Shown in pieces: positions 1 through 7,049 of a stretch of 34,116 nucleotides of DNA. Made by a program: the position numbers and the translations under genes. This stretch comes from Thermoflexales bacterium (GTDB lineage: Bacteria > Chloroflexota > Anaerolineae > J036 > Brachytrichaceae): NCBI GenBank assembly GCA_019694215.1, contig JAIBCK010000034.1, forward strand, positions 1 to 34,116, read 5' to 3'. Below the pieces are notes generated by a model. It had not been told where the DNA came from. It saw only the letters and a program-made list of their open reading frames with translations, and did not search any database. Positions within the stretch are counted from its first letter, which is position 1. Each line of letters opens with the position of its first letter.

Positions 1-1185
1 CAACTCCCCGCTTCACTGTTTGTTGCGTTGTGCGCGCTTTCGCTCGGTGGCTGCGGCGTCGCGGCCGCGCCGGTGCCTACCCCGGCTCCCACGATGCGGC
101 CGACACTTGCGGTGCCGCCGGCACCCCCGGCGATGGCTGCGCCGACGGCCGCCGCGCTGAGCACCGCAGCGCCGACCCCTCGGCCGCCCGCCCCCGCCGG
201 AACGCCACGCGCCGGCGGACCCGGCGGTGGACCCGCCGCGACGGTGCCCTCGCTGGCCACCGTCACCCCGGGGCCGCAACCGGATCTGATCTTTGCCGTG
301 CAGGCCGATCCACACATGGACGAGCAGTCCAGCCCAACGGTCTACAAACAGACCTTGCAGGGCATTCTGGACGCAAGACCGGCCTTCCTGATTGACCTAG
401 GCGACATCTTCATGATCGACAAGCTGAACGACAAGAGCGAGGCGGCCATCCGGGAGCGCTACGTGCTGATGAAGGGGTACTACGACCTGTTGGGCAGCCT
501 GCCGCTCCACCTCGTGATGGGCAACCATGACGGTGAAGCCGGGTGGGACAAGCCGAACGCGCGGCCGTATCGCGCGCAATACTTCCCGGCCCAGACCGGT
601 CCGAAGAACTACTACGCCTTCGAGCAGGGCGGCGCGCTCTTCGTGGTCCTCGACCCCTTCGCCTACACAACCGTCAAACCCAACACCGATGGCTGGAAGT
701 GGACGCTGGGCCGCGAGCAGTATGACTGGCTGCGCCGCACCCTCGAGTCCAGCAAGGCCAGCCACAAGTTCGTCTTCATCCACCAGCTGGTGGGCGGCGA
801 TGACCAGGGCCGCGGCGGCGTGGAGCTGGCGCGCAACTTCGAGTGGGGCGGCAACAACCCCGACGGCGGCGATGGCTTCGAGGCGCACCGGCCCGGCTGG
901 GGCAAGCCGCTGCAGCAGCTCTTCATCGACACCGGCATCGACATCATCTTCAAGGGGCACGATCACTTCTACGCCCGTCAGGAGCTGGACGGCATCGTGT
1001 ATCAGACCGTCCCGCAGCCCAGCCATCCGGGCGACCGGCTGAACACGACCGATGAATACGGCTACACCAACGGCCGCATCCTTGGTGGCTCCGGCTTCCT
1101 CAAGGTCAGCGTCTTTGGCACTGCCGTCACCGTCGAGTTCGTGCGCGCGGACGGCAAGATCGCCGACCGCTACACGATCCCCTGA
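1..1185 (+). CDS. Metallophosphoesterase (calcineurin-like) lipoprotein, 5'-truncated
   Basis: The reading frame is open from base 1, so the true start lies upstream of the window; a TTG at 28 is only the first in-frame candidate. The visible N-terminus is a hydrophobic stretch ending in a lipobox-like L-G-G-C (Cys codon about 52-54). A Pro/Ala/Thr-rich linker follows, then a full calcineurin-like phosphoesterase core. All metal motifs are visible: D-P-H (ADPHMD), L-G-D (DLGDIF), G-N-H-D, the F-I-H-Q histidine and G-H-D-H. The family uses two metal ions to hydrolyse phosphomono- or diesters. Here it would act outside the membrane, lipid-anchored; the substrate cannot be told. It is convergent with the phosphofructokinase gene, and a hairpin lies between them. 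Confidence 0.88.
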   Translation, partial: QLPASLFVALCALSLGGCGVAAAPVPTPAPTMRPTLAVPPAPPAMAAPTAAALSTAAPTPRPPAPAGTPRAGGPGGGPAATVPSLATVTPGPQPDLIFAVQADPHMDEQSSPTVYKQTLQGILDARPAFLIDLGDIFMIDKLNDKSEAAIRERYVLMKGYYDLLGSLPLHLVMGNHDGEAGWDKPNARPYRAQYFPAQTGPKNYYAFEQGGALFVVLDPFAYTTVKPNTDGWKWTLGREQYDWLRRTLESSKASHKFVFIHQLVGGDDQGRGGVELARNFEWGGNNPDGGDGFEAHRPGWGKPLQQLFIDTGIDIIFKGHDHFYARQELDGIVYQTVPQPSHPGDRLNTTDEYGYTNGRILGGSGFLKVSVFGTAVTVEFVRADGKIADRYTIP

Positions 1186-1210
1186 TCCCACGCGCCACGC
1201 CGGTACATGA

Positions 1211-1245
1211 AACGCGCCCGCAAACCCGCGGGCGCGTTCGTGTTT
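1211..1245. terminator. Hairpin terminator between convergent genes
   Basis: Perfect 11-bp stem: AACGCGCCCGC (1211-1221) pairs with GCGGGCGCGTT (1228-1238) around a 6-nt loop. The plus strand continues CGTGTTTCG and the minus strand TTTCATG, so the T tracts are weak on both sides. Its place between two converging stop codons supports a bidirectional role. Confidence 0.65.
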
Positions 1246-1263
1246 CGCGGAACAGCGGCAGGT

Positions 1264-2397
1264 CTACAGGGGCGGGACGTCGCCGAGGCACACACCCACG
1301 CGGCGCGCACTCGTCACCCACTCGTGATCGAGCGGTACCAGCTTGCGGCGGCCGACCACTTCCTTGAGCGGGACGCCCACCGTGGTCTCGCCCCGCGCCG
1401 CGACCATGATGCCAAATTCGCCGCGCTCGATGTAGTCGACAGCCGCCGTGCCGATCCGCGTGGCCAGCAGGCGGTCGGCCGCGCTGGGCGCCCCACCCCG
1501 CTGCACGTAGCCCAGGATCGTCACGCGGGATTCGAGCCCGGTGCGCTCCTCGAGCTCGCGTGTCAAACGGCTGGTGTTCCCCACCCGCTCGGCCTCGATG
1601 GCCGCGACTTCGGCCTCGGCGCGCCGCCGCGCTGCCTCGCTGCGGGCCTTCTCGACTTTGCGCTCGGCGCGCGAAAGCCGGTTCGCCGTCTCCCGTGACA
1701 TCGCGCCCTCCGAGACGGCCACGATGCTGAAGTGTCGACCCTTCCGGCTGCGCGCGCGGATGGCCTCCGCCACAGCCTCGATGTCATACGGGATCTCCGG
1801 GATCAGGATCACATCGGCGCCGCCGCCCGTCCCGGCCGCCAGCGCCAGCCAGCCCGTGTTGTGCCCCATCGTCTCGACGACGATGATGCGGTGGTGGCTG
1901 TGCGCGGTGCTGTGCAGGCGGTCGATGGCTTCGGTGGCGATGCCGCAGGCCGTGTCAAAGCCAAAGGACACATCGGTGCCCTCGATGTCGTTGTCGATGG
2001 TCTTGGGCAGACAGATCACATTCAGGCCCTTCTTCGACAGCTTGTGGGCGTTCTTGGCCGTTCCGCCGCCCCCGAGACAGATCAGCGCATCGAGCTGGTT
2101 CTTCTGATAGGTCTCGACCATGGCATCGGTCATGTCCATGACCTTGCCCCCCACCAGCATCTTGTCCGGCTTGTCGCGGCTCGTGCCCAGGATCGTCCCG
2201 CCCTGGGTCAGGATGCCGGCCAGCGCCATGCTGTCCAACGTAATAAAGCGATTCTCAAGCAGGCCGCGAAAGCCATTTTGAAATCCGATCACGTTCCAGC
2301 CATACACGTTGATCGCGGCCTTGCCGACGCCGCGGATGGCGGCGTTGAGGCCGGGGCTGTCCCCGCCGGCGGTCAGGATCCCGATTGACTTCGTCAT
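1264..2397 (-). CDS. pfkA: 6-phosphofructokinase, GGGGT/PKTIDND type
   Basis: 377 aa. It phosphorylates fructose 6-phosphate to fructose 1,6-bisphosphate in glycolysis. The N-terminal [13 protein letters not shown] motif (residues 11-23), PKTIDND (131-137) with the catalytic Asp, and the MGHNTGWLA and IPEIPYD segments are all PFK signatures. The phosphoryl-donor loop reads GGGGT (109-113) where ATP-PFKs have GGDGS. The residue matching E. coli Gly124 is Lys132, as in PPi-dependent and mixed-group PFKs. The donor (ATP or PPi) therefore cannot be assigned. The ATG overlaps the stop of the upstream ClbS/DfsB-like gene by 4 nt (ATGA), so the two are probably cotranscribed and translationally coupled. 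Confidence 0.92.
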   Translation of the reverse strand: MTKSIGILTAGGDSPGLNAAIRGVGKAAINVYGWNVIGFQNGFRGLLENRFITLDSMALAGILTQGGTILGTSRDKPDKMLVGGKVMDMTDAMVETYQKNQLDALICLGGGGTAKNAHKLSKKGLNVICLPKTIDNDIEGTDVSFGFDTACGIATEAIDRLHSTAHSHHRIIVVETMGHNTGWLALAAGTGGGADVILIPEIPYDIEAVAEAIRARSRKGRHFSIVAVSEGAMSRETANRLSRAERKVEKARSEAARRRAEAEVAAIEAERVGNTSRLTRELEERTGLESRVTILGYVQRGGAPSAADRLLATRIGTAAVDYIERGEFGIMVAARGETTVGVPLKEVVGRRKLVPLDHEWVTSARRVGVCLGDVPPL

Positions 2398-2891
2398 GAC
2401 GCCCTTCCTCCTGCCGCAAACTTCCGCAGGTCGCCAGCGTGCTCGCGGTCGTGTTCGGCCGAGCAGGCCTCGACCCAGCCCGCCAGCGCGCCCTTGAGCG
2501 ACGGATGGCGCGTCTTCGAAAAGAGCAGGTCCTCGTCGCCCAACGCTTCGAGTCGCTTCACCAGCTGCGCGTGCGCGCCGTGGAAGTCAGCCTCGATGCG
2601 CTCGAGCGGCCGCTCACGTTGCTCCTCACGGGCCGCGTTGTTCGCGGCCGTCCATCCCGTCTTCGCGTCGAAGGCGGGGAAGGCCTTGCGCGGGTCCTGG
2701 CCTCGCTCGGCCATGAACAGCGCCGTCACCGCGCGCGACGACCAGACGGCCAGGTGGCCGAGCACGTCCTTGACCGACCAGTCTCCGGCGGCACCGGGAA
2801 GCTCCCAGCGTTCGCGGGGGATGCTGGCCAGTGCGGCTTCGAGGGCCTCGCGCTCGGTGCGCAGCGAGGCGATCAATGTCTTCTTGTCCAT
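2394..2891 (-). CDS. ClbS/DfsB-like (DinB-type) four-helix bundle protein
   Basis: 165 aa, starting [21 protein letters not shown] and containing [13 protein letters not shown]. This pattern is typical of the DinB-like/ClbS-DfsB (DUF1706) four-helix family. ClbS, the best-known member, protects against colibactin; most members have no known function. The last helix carries an [10 protein letters not shown] segment whose His and Asp residues could contribute to metal binding, as in other DinB-fold proteins. It is the first gene of a two-gene unit with phosphofructokinase. A GATAAT hexamer (minus strand, 2898-2903) ends 6 nt before the ATG, with no Shine-Dalgarno, suggesting a leaderless mRNA. 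The family call is fairly sure; the biological role is not. Confidence 0.72.
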   Translation of the reverse strand: MDKKTLIASLRTEREALEAALASIPRERWELPGAAGDWSVKDVLGHLAVWSSRAVTALFMAERGQDPRKAFPAFDAKTGWTAANNAAREEQRERPLERIEADFHGAHAQLVKRLEALGDEDLLFSKTRHPSLKGALAGWVEACSAEHDREHAGDLRKFAAGGRAS

Positions 2892-2903
2892 CCCGGCATT
2901 ATC
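2892..2903 (-). promoter_or_regulatory. -10 element for the ClbS-like/pfk unit (leaderless)
   Basis: GATAAT (minus strand, 2898-2903) is followed by only GCCGGG before the ATG at 2891. Transcription starting about 7 nt after the hexamer would begin at the start codon. The element overlaps the TAA stop of the upstream EamA gene. Confidence 0.5.
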
Positions 2904-3813
2904 GTCGTTCGCTGATCAGGGCACCGAGGGCGATCAGCAGCCCGCCCACGACAAAGCCGGCTGTCAGGGTCTCGCCCAGCAGCAAGGCGCCCAACGCGGC
3001 GCCGACCAACGGCTGGGCAAAGAGGCACAGCGCGGCGGTGTTTGCATCCAGCAGCGCAAAGCCGACGTTCCACAGGTGAAAGGCCAGCGCCGTGGAGATG
3101 ACGCCGAGATACAGGACCGCCAACACGATGACGGGATGGACGCCGGCCATGATCGTCCCGACGTTGCTGCCGGCCAGCTCCATGCCGGCCAGGGGCAGGT
3201 CAAAGAGCATTCCGCATACCGTCGCGCCCACCGTGATCGTCAGCGAGGACAGCCCGCGCCGCAACGTCGCGCGCCGGACCAGCACGCTGTACAACGCCCA
3301 TGACACCGCCGCGAGCACGAGAAACGCGCCGCCCGCCAGCATGCGATCCGTGCTGCCGGTCGCGCCGCCGGGGCGGGTCGCGCCAATCACGAGCAGGACA
3401 CCGGCGGAGGCAATCGCCAGCCCGATCAGTTTGCGCGCATCCGGCCGCTCACGCAGGATGAGCCAGGCGAACAGCGCGACAAAAGCGGGCGTGGCGCTGG
3501 TGATCACCGAGCCGACGGCCGCGCCGGCCAGGGCCGTGCCCGCAAATTGCGCCCCGAGCGAGACCGCATAACCGACAAAGCCGATGAAGAGCAGGTCCTG
3601 CCAGGCCTCCCGGTCGGGCCATCGCCAATCGGGTCGGCGCCGCTCGGTCAGCCCGTGCCACACCCACAACGTCGGCAGCGCGACGAGAAAGCGCAACGCG
3701 AGCAGGGTCAGGGGCGGCACCACCGCGAGCGCATAACGGCTGACGACATACATCCCGCCCCAGATGGTGGAGGCCAGGGTTGCGGCCAGCAACCCCCGGG
3801 TGGTTGAGGTCAT
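2899..3813 (-). CDS. EamA-family (DMT) membrane transporter
   Basis: 304 aa from the ATG at 3813. The frame extends to a GTG at 3852, but that codon lies inside the terminator hairpin of the upstream gene, so the ATG (MTSTTRGLLAATLASTIWGG) is preferred. About ten hydrophobic helices form two EamA repeats. The first repeat has the typical WGGMYVVSRYAL and LTLLALRFLVALP pattern; the second has ALYSVLVRRA and LGVISTALAFHLWNVGFALLDA. The family exports small metabolites such as amino acids or nucleosides; no substrate can be inferred here. It is followed after 7 nt by the ClbS/DfsB-like gene. Confidence 0.88.
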   Translation of the reverse strand: MTSTTRGLLAATLASTIWGGMYVVSRYALAVVPPLTLLALRFLVALPTLWVWHGLTERRRPDWRWPDREAWQDLLFIGFVGYAVSLGAQFAGTALAGAAVGSVITSATPAFVALFAWLILRERPDARKLIGLAIASAGVLLVIGATRPGGATGSTDRMLAGGAFLVLAAVSWALYSVLVRRATLRRGLSSLTITVGATVCGMLFDLPLAGMELAGSNVGTIMAGVHPVIVLAVLYLGVISTALAFHLWNVGFALLDANTAALCLFAQPLVGAALGALLLGETLTAGFVVGGLLIALGALISERR

Positions 3814-3828
3814 GGTGTCAGAGGGGTG

Positions 3829-3867
3829 CGGGAAAACGACATCGCCGGCCACCCAGGCCGGCGATGA
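3829..3867 (-). terminator. Intrinsic terminator after the small membrane protein gene
   Basis: Perfect 10-bp inverted repeat: ATCGCCGGCC (3841-3850) and GGCCGGCGAT (3856-3865) with a 5-nt loop, plus one further C-G pair outside. On the minus strand it is followed by GTCGTTTTCC. It ends the transcript of the 3904-4251 gene and separates it from the EamA gene. Confidence 0.75.
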
Positions 3868-3903
3868 ACATCCTTCCGAAACAGCAACGGGCTTCCCGTG
3901 CGA

Positions 3904-4251
3904 TCAGGCCTCGTGTACGAGCGCGCTCGGCGCGCTGCCCTTGCCCTCGGAGCTCGCATGCGGCGGCACCGTGACAAAGAGCAGGGCGAGAATGAACACG
4001 ATGATGAACCCGAGCGTCGCAAGGATGAAGGGCTCGGCGTTCGGCCCCAGCTGGAAGGGCTCGCGCGCGGGCCGGGGGGCCGGCGCGCGCAGGGCGATGG
4101 CGCGGTCAACATCGGCCACGCTGGCGCCGCTGCGCGAAAACCAGCGCGACAGCGCGACGCCAACGTAGGCCAGCACCGCGCCCAGCGCCACGACGGTGGC
4201 GAGAACGACGAAGAGGATGACAAAGGATTCGAACGGATCAATCTTGGCCAT
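3904..4251 (-). CDS. Small two-helix membrane protein, unknown function
   Basis: 115 aa. I do not recognise a family. Residues about 10-33 (FVILFVVLATVVALGAVLAY) and about 73-96 (FILATLGFIIVFILALLFV) are strongly hydrophobic and should span the membrane. The loop between them holds a Pro/Arg-rich segment, and the C-terminal tail is short and polar. A TAAAAT hexamer (minus strand, 4269-4274) lies 17 nt before the ATG, overlapping the end of the upstream amidotransferase gene. A strong terminator follows, so it may be transcribed alone. Clean boundaries and a good hydrophobic pattern support a real gene. Confidence 0.7.
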   Translation of the reverse strand: MAKIDPFESFVILFVVLATVVALGAVLAYVGVALSRWFSRSGASVADVDRAIALRAPAPRPAREPFQLGPNAEPFILATLGFIIVFILALLFVTVPPHASSEGKGSAPSALVHEA

Positions 4252-4271
4252 GGAAGTCCTGTGCGGCTATT

Positions 4272-5036
4272 TTACCGAGCCTTGTCGGTTTCGGGGGCCG
4301 CCACCGTCTGTGCGGCCGAGACGAACGTGTTGAAGAGCGCCTGCATGTCCGCACGGCCGGCCGACATCTCCTCCGGGTGCCACTGCACCCCGACGATGAA
4401 GCGGCGGTCGGGCATCTCGACCGATTCGATGATGCCATCATCGGCGCGGGACGTCACCTGCAACCCCTCAGCCACCTGTTTGAGTGCCTGATGGTGGAAG
4501 CTGTTGACGCCGACCTCCCCGCCCTTCGGCAGGCCCAGCGCGCCGCCCAGGCGCGTATGCGGCTCCACGCAAATCGTATGGGCGACGTGGTCGCGGTCCG
4601 GGCTGAGCTTGTCGCCCTGATGCTGCAGCCGCGAGGCCGGGCGCTGCAGCGGAATATCCTGAATGAGCGAACCGCCCAGCGCGACGTTCAGCTGTTGCAC
4701 GCCGCGGCAGATGCCCAGCAGGGCCTTGTCGTCGGCGATCGCCCACTGCGTGAGCAGGGTCTCCGCCGCCTCACGGTCATGGTCCACACCCCGCGTCTCC
4801 GGGATTCGCTCCTCGCCCCAGGTCACCGGGTCGAGGTCCGCCCCGCCCGTGAGCAGGACGCCAGCTGCGGACTCGTACAACGCTCGCAATGATGCCGCGT
4901 CCAGCGTGACCGGTGCCATGACCGGGACGCCGCCAGCGTCGATGACCGAGCGGACGTAGTTGCGGCCCATCAGGAAGCGCCGCTTGTCGGCGTCCTGGAT
5001 CGGAATCGGGATCAGGATCACGGGTTTTGATGCCAT
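4272..5036 (-). CDS. Class-I glutamine amidotransferase, peptidase C26 (PuuD-like)
   Basis: 254 aa. The start is placed at the ATG at 5036 (MASKPVILIPIPI); the frame extends upstream to 5081 but would run into the divergent gene. The nucleophile elbow is G-I-C-R-G with Cys110, followed by VQQLNVALGGSLIQDI; His220 and Glu222 in VQWHPE complete the triad. Upstream, GVLLTGGADLDP is the standard oxyanion-side motif. This is the gamma-glutamyl-gamma-aminobutyrate hydrolase (PuuD) branch, which releases GABA from gamma-Glu-GABA in putrescine breakdown. Other family members cleave other gamma-glutamyl amides. GabT-like transaminases elsewhere in the window fit a GABA route, but the link is inferred. 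A TATAAT on the minus strand sits 10 nt before the ATG. Confidence 0.88.
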   Translation of the reverse strand: MASKPVILIPIPIQDADKRRFLMGRNYVRSVIDAGGVPVMAPVTLDAASLRALYESAAGVLLTGGADLDPVTWGEERIPETRGVDHDREAAETLLTQWAIADDKALLGICRGVQQLNVALGGSLIQDIPLQRPASRLQHQGDKLSPDRDHVAHTICVEPHTRLGGALGLPKGGEVGVNSFHHQALKQVAEGLQVTSRADDGIIESVEMPDRRFIVGVQWHPEEMSAGRADMQALFNTFVSAAQTVAAPETDKAR

Positions 5037-5073
5037 CAGGGCGGCGATTATAGCGACGGCCATAATGCCGCCC
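5037..5073. promoter_or_regulatory. Divergent promoters with near-leaderless spacing
   Basis: This 37-bp gap separates two divergent start codons and holds a -10-like hexamer for each. Minus strand: TATAAT (5047-5052), 10 nt before the ATG at 5036. Plus strand: CATAAT (5061-5066), 7 nt before the ATG at 5074. Neither gene has a Shine-Dalgarno, so both mRNAs would start at or near the start codon. Confidence 0.5.
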
Positions 5074-5592
5074 ATGCGCACCCTCGAACACCGCCGTCAC
5101 AGCCTCCGCGCGCCGAGCGGGCACCTGAGCCCGCAGGGCGTGCGCCTGGCCCGCGCCCTCGGACCGAGCCTTCCGGCCTTCGACCTGGTCGTCACCAGCC
5201 CAAGGACGCGCGCCGTCGAGACCGCCGTCGCCCTGGGCTTCGCCGTGGACGACACCGATGACGCGTTGGCTGAGTGGCCGGACGACCTCTCTGACGCCGT
5301 CGAGCGAGGTGGCTTTGCCGGTGCAGCCGCCTGGCTCGCACAACCCGGCAACGCCGACGCCGTGAAGGGATATCGGCGCGTGATGCTGGATGCCCTCCGC
5401 GCCGTGCCGGACGGCGGCCATGGTCTCATCGTGTCCCACCTCGGCGTCGTAGAGGCCTGCGTTTGCGCCGTGCTGACCAGCAGCCTTGACCCGGCCGCGC
5501 TGGGCGGCTGCGTCGGTGTGCTCGAAGGCGTGCGACTGACCTTCGAGGCCGACCGCTTGACCCGCGCCGAGCGCTGCGCCGCCGTGCCGTAA
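5074..5592 (+). CDS. Histidine phosphatase superfamily protein (SixA-like)
   Basis: 172 aa from the ATG at 5074. The N-terminal L-E-H-R-R-H-S (Arg8-His9) matches the RHG/RHS phosphohistidine motif. It is followed by LSPQGVRLARALG and VVTSPRTRAVETA, the second conserved arginine region. GLIVSHLGVVEACV provides the later catalytic His. Length (about 170 aa) and SPRxRAxET fit the short SixA/phosphoglycerate-mutase-like branch. The substrate is unknown (phosphohistidine protein or small phosphoester). The upstream frame start at 4960 is rejected because it overlaps the divergent amidotransferase gene. Confidence 0.82.
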   Translation: MRTLEHRRHSLRAPSGHLSPQGVRLARALGPSLPAFDLVVTSPRTRAVETAVALGFAVDDTDDALAEWPDDLSDAVERGGFAGAAAWLAQPGNADAVKGYRRVMLDALRAVPDGGHGLIVSHLGVVEACVCAVLTSSLDPAALGGCVGVLEGVRLTFEADRLTRAERCAAVP

Positions 5593-5632
5593 CATGGCGA
5601 AAACTGGCCCTCTGCAAGACGCAGGATAGGGC

Positions 5633-5705
5633 TACAATGCGCACCATGAGCCGCGCGTTCAGGCGCGCCCATCTTATCCAAGAGATTCACATAGAAGGAG
5701 CTAGC
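5633..5705 (+). promoter_or_regulatory. Promoter and leader of the DUF4332 gene
   Basis: TACAAT (5633-5638) is a good -10 hexamer, predicting a transcript start near 5645 and a leader of about 60 nt. The leader ends in AAGGAG, 6 nt before the ATG at 5707, one of the clearest Shine-Dalgarno sequences in the window. An out-of-frame ATG (5646) lies at the predicted 5' end. Confidence 0.5.
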
Positions 5706-5706
5706 A

Positions 5707-6114
5707 ATGACGATCGGAATCAGCAAGGTGCGCGGTATCTCCGCGGATGTGGCCAAGTCGCTCAAGGCCAAGGGCGTAACGAACAGCGCCAAGCTGCTTG
5801 AGCGTTCCGTCGGCCCGAAGGATCGCGCCGCGCTCGCCGCCGAGCTGGGCGTGGATGCCAAGCAGGTGCTCGAGCTGGCCAACCGCGCCGACCTCGCCCG
5901 TGTCAAGGGCATCGGCAAGGTTTTCTCGGATCTGCTCGAGAACGCCGGCGTCGACACGGTCAAGGAGCTCTCCAAGCGCAAGCCGGAGAACCTCTGCCAG
6001 ACCATGGCCGAGTTCAACGCCAAGAACAACACGGCCAAGCGCAATGCCACCCTGGCCGAGGTCACCGACTGGATCAACCAGGCCAAGGCCCTTCCGGCCA
6101 CGCTGAAGTACTAG
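5707..6114 (+). CDS. DUF4332 helix-hairpin-helix protein
   Basis: 135 aa, starting at an ATG with a strong Shine-Dalgarno (AAGGAG). Two helix-hairpin-helix-like repeats are visible: [17 protein letters not shown] (near residue 8) and [23 protein letters not shown] (near residue 65). These match the DUF4332 pattern, in which tandem HhH units resemble the non-specific DNA-binding folds of polymerases and NAD-dependent ligases. DNA binding is plausible but unproven. The Lys-rich composition and single-gene unit (own promoter and a very strong terminator) suggest an abundant, independently expressed protein. Confidence 0.82.
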   Translation: MTIGISKVRGISADVAKSLKAKGVTNSAKLLERSVGPKDRAALAAELGVDAKQVLELANRADLARVKGIGKVFSDLLENAGVDTVKELSKRKPENLCQTMAEFNAKNNTAKRNATLAEVTDWINQAKALPATLKY

Positions 6115-6146
6115 CCGGCACGGGAGGCGCACAACGCCTTCCACTA

Positions 6147-6187
6147 CGACGCGCCCCGTGCTATTGCGGGGCGCGTCGCCGTTTTTT
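6147..6187 (+). terminator. Strong intrinsic terminator after the DUF4332 gene
   Basis: Perfect 12-bp GC-rich stem: CGACGCGCCCCG (6147-6158) with CGGGGCGCGTCG (6167-6178), 8-nt loop, followed by CCG and six T (6182-6187). Confidence 0.92.
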
Positions 6188-6190
6188 CCC

Positions 6191-6709
6191 ATGCCCTCAG
6201 CTTCCACCGAGCAACACCGCGAGATCGCCGCACGTCAGGGACAGATCCGCGTCGCCATCGTCACGGTCAGCGACACGCGCACCCGCGCCAATGACAGCGG
6301 CGGCGACCTGATCGAGAACCGCATCGTGGCTGCCGGCCACGCCGTCGCCTTTCGTGAGATCGTACGCGATGAACCCGACCAGATCGGCAGCCTGCTCGAT
6401 CGCATCATCGACACGACCGATGCGCGCCTGATCCTGTTCACGGGCGGCACCGGCATCGCGCCACGCGACACCACTTACGATGTCATCGCACAACGGCTGG
6501 AAAAGCCCATGCCCGGCTTCGGCGAGCTCTTTCGCGCCCTGAGCTATGTCGAGGTCGGCGCGGCCGCCATGCTTTCCCGGGCCACCGCCGGCGTCTACCG
6601 CAAACGGCTCATCTTCTCGATGCCCGGCTCGCCAAATGCCGTTCAAGTGGCAATGGACAAGCTCATCATCCCCGAGATCGATCACCTGGCCTGGGAGGTC
6701 GTGCGCTGA
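6191..6709 (+). CDS. moaB: Molybdenum cofactor biosynthesis protein MoaB/MogA family
   Basis: 172 aa from the ATG at 6191. An upstream in-frame start at 6158 lies inside the terminator hairpin and is rejected. The core reads [35 protein letters not shown] and [19 protein letters not shown] and PGSPNAV are the molybdopterin-binding signatures of the MoaB/MogA fold. The family adenylylates molybdopterin ahead of molybdenum insertion (MogA) or is a paralogue with uncertain role (MoaB). It sits directly upstream of the B12 riboswitch locus but has its own end before that promoter. No other molybdenum-cofactor gene is in the window. Confidence 0.9.
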   Translation: MPSASTEQHREIAARQGQIRVAIVTVSDTRTRANDSGGDLIENRIVAAGHAVAFREIVRDEPDQIGSLLDRIIDTTDARLILFTGGTGIAPRDTTYDVIAQRLEKPMPGFGELFRALSYVEVGAAAMLSRATAGVYRKRLIFSMPGSPNAVQVAMDKLIIPEIDHLAWEVVR

Positions 6710-6730
6710 TCGTCGCACCCGTGCGCGGCG

Positions 6731-6736
6731 TATAAT
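6731..6736 (+). promoter_or_regulatory. -10 element of the cobalamin riboswitch transcript
   Basis: A perfect TATAAT lies 21 nt after the moaB stop and about 30 nt before the riboswitch core. No convincing -35 is seen 17 nt upstream. The predicted transcript start is near 6743. Confidence 0.6.
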
Positions 6737-6764
6737 CATTTGACAACTGAATACGCGCCTGAGG

Positions 6765-6895
6765 ATGCGTCCGCCGCTCGCGCGTGGACGCAGGGGAAAG
6801 CCGGTGGCGATCATCAACGCCCATTCCGGCACTGTGCCGCAACTGTGATCGGTGCGCTCGAACACCGTAAGTCAGATCACCCACCTCGGCCGCTC
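6765..6895 (+). promoter_or_regulatory. Cobalamin (B12) riboswitch
   Basis: The conserved cobalamin-aptamer blocks appear in order: GGGGAAAGCCGGTG (about 6794-6807), ATTCCGGC (about 6823-6830), GCCGCAACTGTGA (about 6836-6848), and the B12-box-like AAGTCAGATCACC after a CGGTG/CACCG hairpin. GCCGG pairs with CCGGC as in the aptamer core. The riboswitch class binds adenosyl-, methyl- or hydroxocobalamin and normally represses downstream genes. Here it precedes an intrinsic terminator and a transporter operon, so repression of corrinoid uptake by premature termination is expected. The exact edges are approximate. Confidence 0.88.
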
Positions 6896-6927
6896 GAACA
6901 ACCTTCTCGTGACCAAGGAGGCAGAGC

Positions 6928-6948
6928 ATGCGACACGCACCCGTCTGA
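6928..6948 (+). CDS. Candidate six-codon leader ORF (MRHAPV) in the riboswitch leader
   Basis: ATG at 6928 with stop at 6946-6948. It is preceded by a near-perfect Shine-Dalgarno, AAGGAGG (6915-6921), with 6-nt spacing, the strongest ribosome site of the whole B12 locus. It lies between the aptamer and the terminator hairpin, so ribosome occupancy could affect folding. It may be a leader peptide, or the Shine-Dalgarno may be part of the expression platform. Translation cannot be shown from sequence. Confidence 0.35.
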   Translation: MRHAPV

Positions 6949-6984
6949 CGATCCGCACTTCGGATCTCCGCAAGATCGCCACTG

Positions 6985-7014
6985 CCCTCGACTTCACGGA
7001 AGTCGGGGGTTTTT
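6985..7014 (+). terminator. Riboswitch-controlled intrinsic terminator
   Basis: Stem CCCTCGACTT (6985-6994) with AAGTCGGGGG (7000-7009), one G-T pair, loop CACGG, then TTTTT (7010-7014). It lies between the aptamer and the first structural gene (start 7050), as expected for a transcriptional OFF switch. A smaller hairpin (GATCCG/CGGATC, about 6950-6966) precedes it and may belong to the alternative fold. Confidence 0.82.
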
Positions 7015-7049
7015 CGTTTCTGACCTGTACTGACTACGGATCGCCTGAC

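Noticed and set aside
3814-3852. GTG start extending the EamA gene by 13 codons
   Set aside because: The codon falls inside a perfect terminator hairpin serving the upstream gene; the ATG at 3813 leads straight into the first helix.
5646-5800. ATG at the predicted 5' end of the DUF4332 transcript opening an out-of-frame reading frame
   Set aside because: It overlaps the well-supported DUF4332 gene in another frame and its Arg/Gln-rich product resembles no protein.
6852-7049. N-terminal extension of the toroid gene into the riboswitch
   Set aside because: It would translate the aptamer and terminator, has no ribosome site, and would bury the signal peptide.
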